Source of the DNA: Buddleja alternifolia
Taxonomy: Eukaryota > Streptophyta > Magnoliopsida > Lamiales > Scrophulariaceae
Direction: 5' to 3'
NCBI GenBank assembly: GCA_019426215.1
Contig: CM033392.1
Coordinates: 35,570,814-35,634,813, forward strand
Length of the DNA stretch: 64,000 bases
The position numbers and the translations under genes were made by a program. Numbering within the stretch: position 1 is the stretch's first letter; each line of letters opens with the position of its first letter. The notes under the pieces were generated by a model that was not told the origin of the DNA, ran no database searches, and worked only from the letters and a program-made list of their open reading frames with translations. Positions 36,043 to 48,325 of this stretch are shown one piece after another.

Positions 36043-36351
36043 ATGGCCAGGAAGAAGAAAGGGGCTATCATTACAGCAAGCAAGGAGGTCACTACACCGA
36101 GTTTGCAATCACCGATTCGGCAGAGTGTATCACAGAATGACGCTAGGGTTTCTGGAAGTTTAGGCAGCCCAGACGGGGCAAATCTGACGCTTAACAAATT
36201 GAAGGAAGCCAAGGGTGTAACACCAAAAATTAGGAAGCTATTGAGCAAAGCCCAAACGATGATTGGGAGTCTAGCTGCAGAGGAGGTGATTATTGTTGGG
36301 AAAATCGATTCAAAATCGAACCTAAATTGGTACGCAGCGGAATTAAAATAG
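36043..36351 (+). pseudogene. LINE ORF1 N-terminal part
   Basis: An open frame of 102 codons beginning MARKKKGAIITASK, basic then Ser/Gln-rich, ending ...KSNLNWYAAELK followed by TAG. This is the low-complexity leader typical of plant L1 ORF1 before the DUF4283 domain. It is interrupted by LTR sequence just afterwards. Confidence 0.7.
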
Positions 36352-38082
36352 AGACCTAGCTCTTTTACGTACATGCATGACATCAAAAATTAAAGCATAC
36401 ATACTATGGCTTAAAGCAATTAATTAAACACTTTAATTAATAATAATTATTGCCTATCTATAGCTAACAATTAAAAGACTATATAATTAAACACTTTAAT
36501 TAAAATCAATAATTGAATAACTATAAAAATAATTGAAAAAGAAGAAAGCAAACCTTACACCGAAGATTGAAATTCGTCGGTAGAAGAAGAACTCGTTTAC
36601 CACAAAGTCTTCTTCGCAATACCTCAACAAACTCGGGAGTGTGGGCTCCAAAAAATACTACTAAAATAAAACTCCGTAAGAGGAATTTTATTTTCTTAAA
36701 AGCTAGCTTGCTCTCGTAAAATATACAAGAACTACTTGCTTTCGTTTTTGTTTGGTGTGTTTGAACTTGTAAATGATACCGCTTTATATAGGGTGAAAAA
36801 GGAAGAAATTTGAATTAAAAAAAAAATAAATGGGATTGAGAAAAAAAAAACTTAGTGGGGTGAAAAAGGAAAAAAAAAAGAAAATTTTCATTAGCCGGCT
36901 GCCAGGCTGCTGCGCGTGAACAGTACGCACGTACTGTTCACGTGCAAAAAAATTTTTTTTTTTTTTTAAAATTCATTTTCCTTTTTAATTAAATCACTAT
37001 TTAATTAAATATTTTTTTCCAAACATATTTCCCACGTTAATTTTTCATCTAAGTTCAAACTTATCCATTTAATGGATATACTTTAGTATTTATTTGTAGA
37101 GTTTCAATTTGAGGTTTGCGAAGGGACCTTAGGGAAAATTAATTTTAGCTCCAAGTAGATTAAATCAAATTATCATCACATGATAATATTTAATATCACT
37201 TAACAATATTTAATTCCACTAAATAAATATTGTTGCACTCTAAAATTAATTTCAATTTATTTTTGAATTCCCATTCTTTCGTAAAGAAATATTTCATTAA
37301 CTCCTCTATTAAATATCCTTGAAAAAATAAAATTAATACTACTATTATTTTATTCTTCACATCTTATCCTATAATGCTCAATTCGCTTATTATCAATTTT
37401 CCAAATGAAAAACTATTTTTCATATAATTTTAGTGACACTTCACTTGAAACACTTTCGCCAAAGTTTTAGAAAAATTGAACATTGCAAATTCATTATAGG
37501 GGATATATCTTATCTCTCATGGAGATTATAGATTCCATATGAATGTCCTTTCCAATCACATTTTTATGTCATTGCCCAATGTATAAAGTATATTGGCCAC
37601 CGAAGACCTCACTTCTAAATATATCAAAGCAATGTACACTAGATGCATTAGTCCACGACAATCATAGGATTAAGAGTTATTGTACAAAATTATTTATTTT
37701 CAATAGTAGTAAAAAAATAAATAATCTGTTTGGTCCGGTTCAGTATTTCAATCTTATTGATTTACACGAATATACTATACATTTGGAATCCATATTCCCA
37801 TGATTAAGACAAATCATCAAATATAGTATATTGTAGTCTTTAGCAGATAAGACGCCCATTCTTATCACCGACTACAACCCATTTATAATAACATATGAAG
37901 AAAAAAAAATCCAAGTCTTTTCCCATGGAACAACACTTCCATTTGGATTATCATATGTAATTATGGACTACATCTATCTTATAGTATAATTTCAATTATG
38001 CTCATAACTTGTAAAAGAACAATTTCATAAATCAATAACAAATGCATCATACAATTGGATTTTTAGGGCATAATCCCTAACA
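36352..38082 (-). repeat. solo copia-type LTR inserted in the LINE
   Basis: The right edge reads ...TTAGGGCATAATCCCTAACA, i.e. TGTTAGGGATTATGCCC on the minus strand, a common start for plant copia LTRs. The interior has U3-like AT-rich sequence and, near the left, a transcribed-leader-like part with TTTATATAGGGTG (about 36782). The left edge lacks a clear CA terminus and no primer-binding site is visible, so that border is approximate. Confidence 0.55.
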
Positions 38083-38306
38083 ATTATATCCGTATTGTGG
38101 GAGGGTTTAAAGAAAATCCAAAATTTCCCCTAACCTAGTCAGACTAATCGAGAGGAAAGTCAGTAGAAGTTGAATTCGGACACAATAAGCACAGTGTGGG
38201 ATAAGTTTGACATTACTAAGTTACGAAATGCGGGATACAAACTCCAATACACAGAACCAACATAGAAGAATGGGCGAAGGGTAGGCCGAATTGTGGAAGA
38301 AGATAT
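38083..38306 (+). pseudogene. LINE ORF1 middle part
   Basis: The plus-strand frame gives DTISTVWDKFDITKLRNAGY, KLQYTEPT, stop, KNGRRVGRIVEED, the stretch that precedes the DUF4283 domain in plant LINEs. It has at least two in-frame stops and ends exactly at the Sirevirus target duplication (GATAT, 38302-38306). Confidence 0.75.
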
Positions 38307-39809
38307 TGGTGGTACGAAGTGACATACCAAAGGGTTTAGAAGGGGGGTTTTGAATAGGCCCTGAAGTCTTTTTCGACTTAAAAAATTTCGTATTACTTTT
38401 AAAGATTAGAACGCTTAGGAAGCTGAGCGCTTGGGTCAAGCGCTTCAGTAAAGATAACATAGACTTAGTGATTTTAGCAATTTACCAAAGTAGAGTAATG
38501 CTTAGATTACTTAATCAGGGTTAGCACAGCGGAAATGATTTTAAAGATTTAGCGTTCGTTTTGGTTAAATAGTCGCTTGACAGTTTAGTTTGTCTTTTTC
38601 AAAATAAATAATATAATATAAAACAGGACAATAATTAAAGTAAATAACACAAGAAATTGTAAGGTTCACTGGGTGATGTAATCCCAGCTACGTCCTTCTT
38701 CTCCTTTTTCATTTGGAGGAAAATTACTAAGTTGATTATCAAAGAATCACACAGAATCTTCTACAAGATAGTAAAGAGGTGAAAATGATCTCGGGCTCCC
38801 TGATTACACAAATTTCAACACCAATGAAGGTCTTCTTTTACAAGCTTCTCTCACTCAGAAATACTGCATGTAAGGGTTTTCAACTATTTTCTCACTCAGA
38901 TGAAAGACTAAGGGTTTTCTCACACAGGTTTTGTTTGTTTTTGGAAAGATCAAACAACTTGAAATATCTCAGTAAGAATTTAGGTTTTTTCTTTGAAAGA
39001 TGTTTGAGATATTTGTGACTGTCTGGAATGTATGTAAAAAGTTTGAAAGATCTTAGCTATGGAGTTTCAAAGCTTTTCTTGACATAATATTTCAGCAAAG
39101 GTTTCTTGTGTTGATCGTGATTATTCTATATTTTTAGGGTTTGCTGGGAGTAAGGTGTTTATAGGCTATTCTTGAAAATTGTCCGTTGGACACATGTGAG
39201 CGCGTGTTCTTCACGCGGCGCGTGAATCAGCCTTTTCTCTGACATTCCTGAAAACCTGCTGGTTCTGATTGAACGGGAGCAGACTTAAACTCTGAAATCC
39301 TGACAGTCTAGTCAAAAAGTGACTTGTCCACAAGTCATAATAGCTTATCACATTTAATGCTCTTATCAGGCATTTAATGCATTTGAATTTATTTCCTGTT
39401 GGAAAGAAATGTCCGTTGAATGATTGCATTTAAGTCCTTCATTACTTGAAGATTTATTTCTGGTGATTCTGATACTGATCGCTGGAGTGCTTTGAGCGCT
39501 TGATTCATAATCCTGAAATGGTCCCTTAGCTTTTGACAGTCGCTAAGTACAAATCTTTATCTTCATTTGACTTCAGACGTTGATCTTCAACTTCTTCTCT
39601 AATAGACTCACCCAGAATTCTATTAGTAATTCGGTATCTAATACTTAGTCTAAAATCTTCAAAGATAAAAATTACAAGCCTAACAAAATTACATACTTTC
39701 AAACGCTTATATAATTGATCTAAGAAAACAAAAACTTACATTATTTTTGGGGTCTAACAGAAAATCCTATCTTGTTATCATCAAAACATCTAACATGAAA
39801 TTCCTAACA
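38307..39809 (-). repeat. Sirevirus 3' LTR
   Basis: Plus-strand ends TGGTGGTACGAAG and ATGAAATTCCTAACA. 1503 bases, collinear with 61361-62815 with many substitutions and some indels (for example, a segment near 38485-38520 is missing from the other copy). Confidence 0.92.
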
Positions 39810-39824
39810 ATTTCCCCCTTTTTG
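39810..39824 (-). other. Sirevirus polypurine tract
   Basis: The minus strand reads CAAAAAGGGGGAAAT immediately before the 3' LTR start TGTTAGG. It primes plus-strand DNA synthesis in the family. Confidence 0.85.
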
Positions 39825-40063
39825 ATGATGTCAAAACCTTAACTCTTTTATAGATTAAGAGTTCAAAGAAAAGTCCAAAAATAATTATAAGTTAGCGTGT
39901 GGAAAGTTAGCAAAGTTAGCTATTGTTAGATTAGCCTCAACAAGATGTTTCAGCGATAAATTATTCATTCATTAATATGGAAGATTTAAGCATACATGAT
40001 TTTCACTGAAGATAAAAAAGATTTTAAAGCGACAAACAGAAATATATAAAATAACATAAGCAT

Positions 40064-40376
40064 TCATCTTTTCTGTCGCTTCCTATTTGCTTCTTCTTCC
40101 TCATAGATTTCAGTCGCTAACTCCAGTAGAAGTCTATCAACATGTATCATAGTTGTATGCTGGACTTCATTGTAGTCATGTCTTCTGCGTCTAGTGCTTT
40201 CTTCCAGCTCCAACAACCTTCCCACCCAATCCCTCAGAGGGATTCCAAGTTCTCGGATCAAGTCATGGTCAATGTCTTGTTTTCGATCATTGGTGGATTT
40301 CTAGTTGATAGGTCTTCTAAGCGGTCCGGCATATGGGTGAAAACCCATACTCTCTAAGAACTCAACATCCAGGTCT
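40064..40376 (-). pseudogene. C-terminal part of the Sirevirus extra ORF
   Basis: Minus-strand frame ending with a stop at 40064-40066. It is charged and helical-looking (VGRLLELEESTRRRR, EIYEEEEANRKRQKR). It continues in frame from 51238 across the 10.8-kb insertion, apart from one internal TAG upstream of 40261. No function can be assigned. Confidence 0.6.
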
Positions 40377-40385
40377 GGAAGTAAG

Positions 40386-41813
40386 GGAAAAATTGGGGAA
40401 ATAGCCTCCAAATGCACCCACTTTTAACAAATAGCTCTCTTCTAAAAAATATTTTATTTTTTAATTCCTTTATCTAATTTTATTGTATAAAGACTAAATC
40501 ACCCTTCTGAAAAAAAAATCAATTACATAAAAAACTCAATTGTTCTCTCTCTCTCCTCTTTCCCCAAGCAGTTTGCAGAAAAGAAAACATCCAAACCCAG
40601 TTCATCTCCTGTTTCACTTCACGTTAAGAAAGAAAGGAAAAATTCCTAAACCCCCATATCCCATATCAGCTACTATCATCTCCTCCGTCATTACCTCCTC
40701 CATCATCCGTTATCCGCCGTCGCACCGTCGCCGCCGCTGCTATCAACATCTTTTTTTGTCAAAAAAGGTACAAATTCGAATTGATCATGGACAATCAAAT
40801 TTCGACCACCATCCTTCATTGATGTGTATTGGACTTCTTCTAATGGACATGGAGAACAAACATTGAAAAAAGATAGAACCCAAAAATTTGAGAAATCAAT
40901 CTTCAAAATTGATAATTTTATCGAAAATCTTATACTTTTACGTAAACTTTGCTTTTTTAAAGACTAGATATTCATATTTAATAGTGTAATTTAAAATAAT
41001 AATAAGATTTATGTTTTTTTATCTTTTAAAATCTGAAAATTGGGTTTTTTCACGAGGAAGACGATGAACAGTACTAGGCCGACCGATGTCTGGTCTGCCC
41101 AGTCCACCCGGTTGGAATTTTATTTTTGTCACTGGATTGACAGATGGTCAGACCAGTATACCAATCTACCCAGTCTGCTCAACCGACTGCCCCAATCTTC
41201 CCAGTTAGCCAATTCTGTAAAAAAATTTTTTTTTATATTTTTCTTTTAATTTATCTATATAAATAACTTCGTTTTTCTTGTTTTTATAGGAAAAGGTCCG
41301 AGATTCCCTTATATATGCCATATGACGGTGAATGGAAGAAAAAAGAGGATGACTCATATGAATGGTTGTCAAAGAATGATGAAATGACGGTGATTACCTT
41401 CTGTCAAAGAGCGCCAAAAACGCAAAAGCATTAAATCGCAACGAGCAACAATCTTCTAAATCTCCTATTTTGATATGATTTTTGTATATTTATCATGCTT
41501 GTATTTGGAATGCATCAATTATAAGTACTATTATAATTGTAAAAATGTTTTGAGTTGTTTAGCGTTTAATTACATATTGATCATTTTTTCAAAAATATGT
41601 GAGGCATTTTAGGGACCCAATCTATATGATTTGTGTGGATGGGATTAAGAGGAATGAGCTAACTGGGAAGTTGGGAGATGGAGAAGAAAAAAAAATTGAA
41701 TGGGTTAGTTGAAAAAACTGGGAAGATTGGGCCAATTAGTCTGGAATGACTAGGCAAAATGGTAGACCGTTCTGACCAGTTGGCCGGTCCAGGGACCAAA
41801 AGTTCATTGAAAT
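40386..41813 (+). repeat. left terminal inverted repeat
   Basis: Complementary to 49946-51229 over most of its length: CACGAGGAAGACGATGAACA, CCAATCTTCCCAGTTAGCC, GTGAGGCATTTTAGGGACCC and others recur inverted. A GC-rich stretch at about 40690-40750 (CGTCGCACCGTCGCCGCCG) has no partner on the right, so it is either an insertion or was deleted there. Confidence 0.85.
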
Positions 41814-41869
41814 ATTTAATAAATAAAAAATATTAGATTATGTGTTCGTCAAATTATAAATTGATTTTA

Positions 41870-42235
41870 TTGTCTCAACTGGTCGGGCATACAGGTATAT
41901 CGATCTGTCCAGTGGACCGAGACAGAATTGAAAGATGAACACTTCTGTCTTGACCGATCGACCCGACTGGTATACCGGTATGCCTAGTCGGCCGAGACAG
42001 AAGTATTCATCTTTCACTTTTGTCTTGACCGACCGGGACGACTGGTATACCGGTCGGCCCAGTCGGCCCAGATAGAAGTGAAAGATGAACACTTCTGTCT
42101 TGACTGACCAGGCCGACTGGTCTACCGGTCTGCCCAAATCGGCCAAGACAGAAAGAGATGAACACTTCTGTCTCGACCGACCGGGCCGACTGGGCCGACC
42201 GGTATACCAGTCGTCCCGGTCGGTCAAGACAAAAG
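41870..42235. repeat. subterminal stem-loop tandem repeats (left)
   Basis: About four units of roughly 75 bases. Each has a hairpin with arms GACAGAAGTG and CACTTCTGTC around AAAGATGAA or its complement, then CGACCGACCGGG, CGACTGGTATACCGGTCGGC and CAGTCGGCC. The second unit carries the hairpin loop in the opposite orientation. The long minus-strand frame here is a by-product of the repeat. Confidence 0.85.
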
Positions 42236-44390
42236 ATAACGAGATCAAAATGTAGGTGTTCAGATCAATTAGGAGTATGGATATAGGATGACAATATGGA
42301 ATTTCTTGAATGGAGATAAATTCCATGTAAGAGAGTATCCAAGAAGCATACATTTAAAACTATATGGCTGCAAATTCAAGATCTCAAAGAAGATGATTAG
42401 TAATTCGAATATCGACAAATGTTAAGACAAATTGTCAAATAAATAAAAAAAAAGGATGAGCAATGGGTACAGCTATTAAAAGACAATTACAAGGAGTCAA
42501 TAATAGGAGTAGAGTGAAATCGCGACTTAAAATGACGATTCTGTGATAAAAATGAACCATCCTCAAAGAATAATCTATTGGTCAAAAGTGGTAACAAACA
42601 ATCTCAAATAGATAAAATCGATGAAAGAGAAATATAGAATGTAAAGAACAAATTGATAGATAAATTGAAGAGTTGAGAATGTTTGCAAGGAAAAGTGGTT
42701 CAATATGTGATCAAGATTTAGAAATAAGTAATTCAATTGGCAAATGCATACCTTATATAATATAGGAAGGATCTAAAATGAAAATTGTTGTTATCCCAAT
42801 ATCCAAGAAATAAGGGACTTTGTGGATGAGCTTCAAGAATAAAGACGAAAGATAAGTCTAACATAAAGCTGAAAGATCGGTGGATTCAAAGAGTTACTCA
42901 ATGTAAATGGATTAAGCAACAGCTTATCGAGAAAAGTATAAAAAAATGAATGAGAGTAATGTAAATAGCTACAAGCTCAAGGTTTTATGAGAGGATTGGT
43001 CAATTGAGTATCATAAATATAGTCAAACATCAATTTTCACATGAAGGAATCAAGAGACATTGCGAATTAAGAGAGAATTATTATGTCTCAACAGTTGGAG
43101 TAGAATAAAAAATGTAATTCAAAATGATGAGTCTATAATAAGAGTGAATCCGCCTCAAAGGTTAACAACTCAACAGGTAATGGAACTTATGAATAGAATT
43201 ATAGAACAAAATTTCAAGAGGTTTCCGAAGAGGATATAAAAATAAATTCCAAGGAGCGAAACTCTCAAGAATGAAATTATAAATAGTAAGGAATTCCGAA
43301 TACGAGAGTTTCTCAATTATGAAAGGAACATAAATTTCAATAATGGAGTTTACTAGATTCCCAAACATAACAAAGAAGCATGGATCCATAAAAATTTGTT
43401 TCAACAGAGGTACGAGAAAGGGATAGGGAAAGTATATCTATGTTGGCGAATAGAAATCCTTCATCTTCTATGAAGCAAGGAGAATCAACCTAAAAGTTCA
43501 TTCCTAACATGTTTACCTCTCACTACACACGATCGTTACAGGACAAAAGACTGAGTAGTATAGCAGGACGAGATGAAGCAATCCGCATTCACTATGTCAG
43601 TTTTTTTTTCCTGACTTAACATTGAAGTGGCTTGTACGACTCGATGCGGATCCATTCTTCGATACGGAGCATTATTTACCGTGCAAATTCGCCTCCAAAA
43701 GTCATCTTACTTCTCTTCCTCGTAATAGAAGCTGTCATCGTCTCAATGCTATTACCCACTGCGATCTTCTAGATTAGCCTCTGTAACTCTAGCTTTGCTT
43801 CGTAAACAAACGGATAATCGACAATATCGATTGTTTTACGTGACAGGAACTCATTTGTCAAGGAGTTACAAGGTACTTATGCTTTATTGAATAAGGAAAC
43901 ATCATTTTACCCTAAAGGGTATAGAGCAGGGAGCACGATCTAAAGCCGAGGAAATATATGAGTCCAATGAGATGAAATGATTCAACACACTCATCGTGAT
44001 AATAACTATAACAATTGACACCATACTGTAATACTTGCTATTCGAATTCATACTGAAATCTAAACTTCCGTTTTATTTCAATCCTTGTATACTTACTCCA
44101 TTATTTATCCAGAATAACTGAATTATCTTCAATCTAACGCAACTTAAACTTTTCTAGTAACTATGTATAACATGTCCTTGTTCCCAATACCAATTGAATC
44201 CAAGTAACTCTTCTCGGCTTAGCAGAAACACATACTAAATACATCCAAAGCATTGATATACTACAATTCTACATCGCCGAAATAACATCTAAACAATAAT
44301 TCATCCCTCAATATCATTAGCCTAACTTAGAATCCACTTTACTCCACAGTCCGAAGATCTTATCCTGGTGTAGCTCAGGCACTAGCCCAA
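42236..44390. other. unassigned internal sequence, probably gypsy leader
   Basis: No recognisable coding sequence. Its right edge is the primer-binding site of the gypsy LTR, so at least the right part should be that element's 5' leader (minus strand). The gag-pol that should follow is missing. Confidence 0.5.
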
Positions 44391-44402
44391 GCTCTGATAC
44401 CA
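44391..44402 (-). other. gypsy primer-binding site (initiator tRNA-Met type)
   Basis: The minus strand reads TGGTATCAGAGC, three bases after the LTR end GGGGCGTGACA. Confidence 0.9.
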
Positions 44403-44405
44403 CTC

Positions 44406-47400
44406 TGTCACGCCCCGTTGATTGGGTCATAAAAGACCCAACTTGAATACATAAGTCTATCGTAGCTGTAGTTCCAATTCCAAACATGGACCCAATTTTT
44501 ATCAATGTATCTTAGGGTCCTACTCCTGAAACTATCATCCGCATCACGAAGTAACTTAATATCCTTGAATAAAACTACCAGTTTTTACCTCTTGGATCGT
44601 CTATGTCTATTCCTGTTATCCTCCAACTAGTCTCACTGCTCAACTCACCTACAACTGGAAGGAAGGAATGAAACAAAATACGTAAGCAAAGGCTTAGTGA
44701 GTGCCAGTGCTTGTGTGCAAGTTTCTCAAAATAGTTTTTAGACCCAAATGATAAATTAGTGAGGGAAAAACAATAATAGTTTTTGTTGATTTTCAAAGGA
44801 TCATTGAAATCCTAAATAAGAAAAAGCAATTTGTGATCATAGTAACAATTAAGCAATAGCTAGTATGAGACAAAGGTCTTAGTATATGCACGATGAGGTT
44901 TTGTCAAATATCATTGAAAACATGCTTGGAAAAAATTACGTTCATGATAAAGTTGGAACGATTGGTGGCATGATATTTAAGTTTCAAAACATGCATTTTA
45001 AAAAGCATGTAGTTCAATGCAAGTATCACGTACAAGACATGTTTAAGTAACACGTACAACACATGTTTATATAACACGTACAAGACACGCTTAAGCAGTA
45101 GGGGGCCATGTTAGCAATACCATCGCGTCCGATGATTTACCCACAACACTTTGGGTCCCGCTGCTTCTTCCTTATCACCCCTGAACACGCGGCTTAAAAG
45201 CCATCACCTTATACCTCCCCACGCAGGCTCGCGATGCCCGATTTGGTCATATCCGGAGTATGCCACACGATAAATGACCCATGCACCCTCAGAGCACTCC
45301 GTCCTGGGTGCATGGATCTGGACGTGAATAGCGGGAACTGTTTAAGACCGCAAGCCCATGCTTGACCGGCCGAACCCTGCCCTATCCATCGCCCGACCTT
45401 GGGCCCAACACAACCACGTCAGATGCAACACGTCACAAGAACACCACCACGGCAAATGATCAAGATACAAGACCAATGATGGAGTAATTTCATAAAAATC
45501 AGAAAACCGATGTTTATTTCGAAATCATTCTTGTATAAATTATGCATCTGAAATAAGTATGCAATCACGTATGTCACGAATGATGCAATGAAGCATTTTA
45601 GTTCACGATGAAATATTTAATCGAACAAATAGTTTTTCAGAATTTTCTTAAAAGAATGTTTTCCTCGAATTCATTTTCACAAAACATGCCTGAAAAATTA
45701 CTTTTGCAAGATACGTGTTTGAAAACATTCGTGCAGGTAATAGTTGGTGCCAAGAATTGGTGAATGTAAAATGAGTCCTGAATTTGATTTGAAAGTGTTG
45801 AAACTCATTTTCATGTCAAGTATTCAAAGCATGTTGAAAGTACATAGATATATATATATATATATATATATATGACGTATTCCTTCCAGTTTTGAAAGAC
45901 ATATAACTATAATTTTGAGAGGCAACTCACACTAACTTCCAAGTTATTCAGCGTCGTCCTCGAGCGGTTTACTAACACGACCTGTTAATCCAAGGATTAT
46001 ATTAGAAATCTATTCTCTAACACTCGTCTTAATAATCTACTCGAAAAATCCTATGCGGTCCTATGAACTACATGAACATGCACGAAATATTATTCTCCCA
46101 AACTATGCTTAACTTCATTATATTCAAAGATTGACAAAACACTAAGAAAATAAATCTGCGCGGTTTTGGTTTAAAATCTATTAAAATTCATAGAACATGA
46201 TTTTACTTTTGAAATTTTTCAGAAACACCCAAGACTTACTGAAAAAGTTCAGGTAAAAGTTTCAAAGGTAACTAGATTTGTAAGTAGCTGTTTCATCCTC
46301 CAAAACCCAGCCAAGCAGAAGCTGTTTTTACACAGGCAGGATACACTTCAAAAATTTGTATAAAATCTCCTGTTCATCAGAAAGCTCCAACATTTATAGG
46401 ACATGCTCAAAAGACACTCAAAATGGATCAGAAAATTTTTGGAAGCCAAATAAAATCTGTAGATACAAAAGTTTCAGCTTATAACAAAGCATATCTGTAA
46501 ACAAGTAATTCCCTGGCAGCAGTGGTATGCCAATTTTTTTATAAAATTCACCAAAACTCCAAATATTTCCAAACTCCACGATTTTTCTATAAATACAACA
46601 AATTTTATTGGAAAATAGTTTGGCTTCAAATTTCATTCAATTGGAACTTCAAATACATTGTAGAACACACATGCAAAAACTGAAATTGAGCTCATTTTAT
46701 TTTCATGACAAAACATTCATGCATGTCCTAAATACTTTTTAGAAACTTATTAAATTTGACATGCAATTACTCAATGAAGCTTGAAATACAAATATATCCA
46801 TGGGTATACAAGAATTTAGTCAGATCCTACACCTATTCACACATACAGCCATAATTTCAACCCAACCTTCACAATCACCTCGTGCATGCAAGAATCTAAC
46901 TATCAAGTCAATAACCCATCAATAAAATGTGCTTAATATATCACTAGAGATGTGAGGATTTGATACCTAACACTGAGAGAGATGAATTAACCCACTTCCA
47001 ACCCATAGCTTGCCAAAATTTACCCAGCAGCAGATTTTGTCTCTGTGCAAAAGGGTCACGGTTGGACGACCTTTGTGACCAATTACGAACTTCTATGTAG
47101 AAACCAAAACCACCGTATTCTTCCTCTATCTCTTAGGAAGAAATTAAGACCAATTACACTAAATTTGGATATTGTTTGAGCCTACAAATCGAAGATCTAC
47201 CAACACTGCGCAGCCTGCGTTTTTCCCTTTTCCAGCTCTTGAAATCTTCCTATTTTGTGAGAGGAATATTGAGGAGCTTTGAACTCCAGCTGGTTTGCTG
47301 AGTGTATATATGAAGGTGATGGTCAAAAAGGTAGTGGAAAAATAAATGGAGATTAATCCTCCATGGGCCACGTTTTTAGGCAAGATGAGATGTGATTAGC

Positions 47401-47452
47401 TTAACATGCCACCTCCTAATCTTCCTCCCCCTATTAGAGCATGTGGTTGTAC

Positions 47453-47494
<42 letters not shown>

Positions 47495-47828
47495 GTGCAT
47501 GTGTTTGTGCCTATATATATGTAGGTAGGTATGGACACCTTTAAATATTAGCAATATACAATTGATAAAGGTAAATCTATATATATATATATATGTGCCT
47601 TAAATGATATAATGCATCAACTAATCCACAATGAGATGCAAATACTACTAACCTATTTCACATATAGATATAATAATAGTTATATAAGCAAGTAGTAAAT
47701 ACTTTTGGTCGAACACACATTGCTAAAATCGAATAAATACGAAATCTAATTATCCCATGTATTAATCTCTTCTTGATCGTTCGAATAAATATGAAAGGGT
47801 CCACAAGGCTGAAAATAGGGGTATCACA
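44406..47828 (-). repeat. 3.4-kb Ty3/gypsy LTR (Tekay/Del-like)
   Basis: The minus strand starts TGTGATACCCC (47828) and ends GGGGCGTGACA (44406), termini common in long-LTR plant chromoviruses. The interior has TA microsatellites (45847-45873, 47455-47486, 47579-47594) and a GC-richer block at 45100-45440. Only one LTR is present. Confidence 0.85.
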
Positions 47829-48118
47829 TGGGGGACACAGACACGGCCCCAATAAGTGTTGGACACGCCACCTGGAGTGTCTGAAAATCAAATAAAAAGA
47901 AAAAGAATGGGATACGACTAGGGAAGTGTCCGACACGTTTTAGGACACGACGAGGTTGAATTTTATATTTTTGTTTGTACATTATTAATGCATAAAAGTT
48001 TATATATATATATATATTATATATAATATATATTGTATAGTCGTATCCCTGCCGTGTCGTATCCTAAATTTTTTTAAAAATTCGTATCGCCATGTCCGTA
48101 TCTGTATCCGTGTAACCT
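47829..48118. repeat. possible MITE built on GTGTCCGTATC motifs
   Basis: The left part GGGGGACACAGACACGG is the inverse of the right part CCGTATCTGTATCCGTGT, with repeated GTGTCCGACACG-like motifs and a TA run (48001-48020) between. The ends are not exact. Confidence 0.4.
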
Positions 48119-48325
48119 AGGTCTCGACCGACCGGGCCGAGACAGAAGTGAAAGATGAACACTTTTGTGTACCGGTCGGCCCAGTCAGCCGAAACAGAAG
48201 TGTTCATCTTTCACTTCTGTCTCCACCGACCGGGTCGACTGGTGTACCGGTCTGCCCAGTCTGTCGAGACAGTCTCGACCGACCAGGCCGATTGGCATAC
48301 CAGTTTACCCAGTCTGTCGAGAAAG
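48119..48325. repeat. stem-loop tandem repeats (right)
   Basis: Same family as 41870-42235: GACAGAAGTGAAAGATGAAC at about 48133 and the loop-reversed AGAAGTGTTCATCTTTCACT at about 48196, with CGACCGACCGGG and GGTGTACCGGTC elements. Confidence 0.8.

Noticed and set aside
35895..36386. 163-codon minus-strand open frame
   Set aside because: It is the shadow of the LINE ORF1 start on the plus strand, and its protein shows no family resemblance.
41870..42235. CRISPR-like array (regular palindromic repeats)
   Set aside because: Units are diverged, spacers are not unique and the sequence is plant nuclear DNA inside a transposon.
41838..42353. 171-codon minus-strand frame with a repeated SVKTEVFIF motif
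   Set aside because: The protein repeat is produced by the hairpin DNA repeats; it has no sensible start and the same DNA is non-coding in the right-hand copy of the block.
43162..43404. short minus-strand frame in the gypsy leader
   Set aside because: No recognisable domain and no supporting context; expected by chance in AT-rich DNA.
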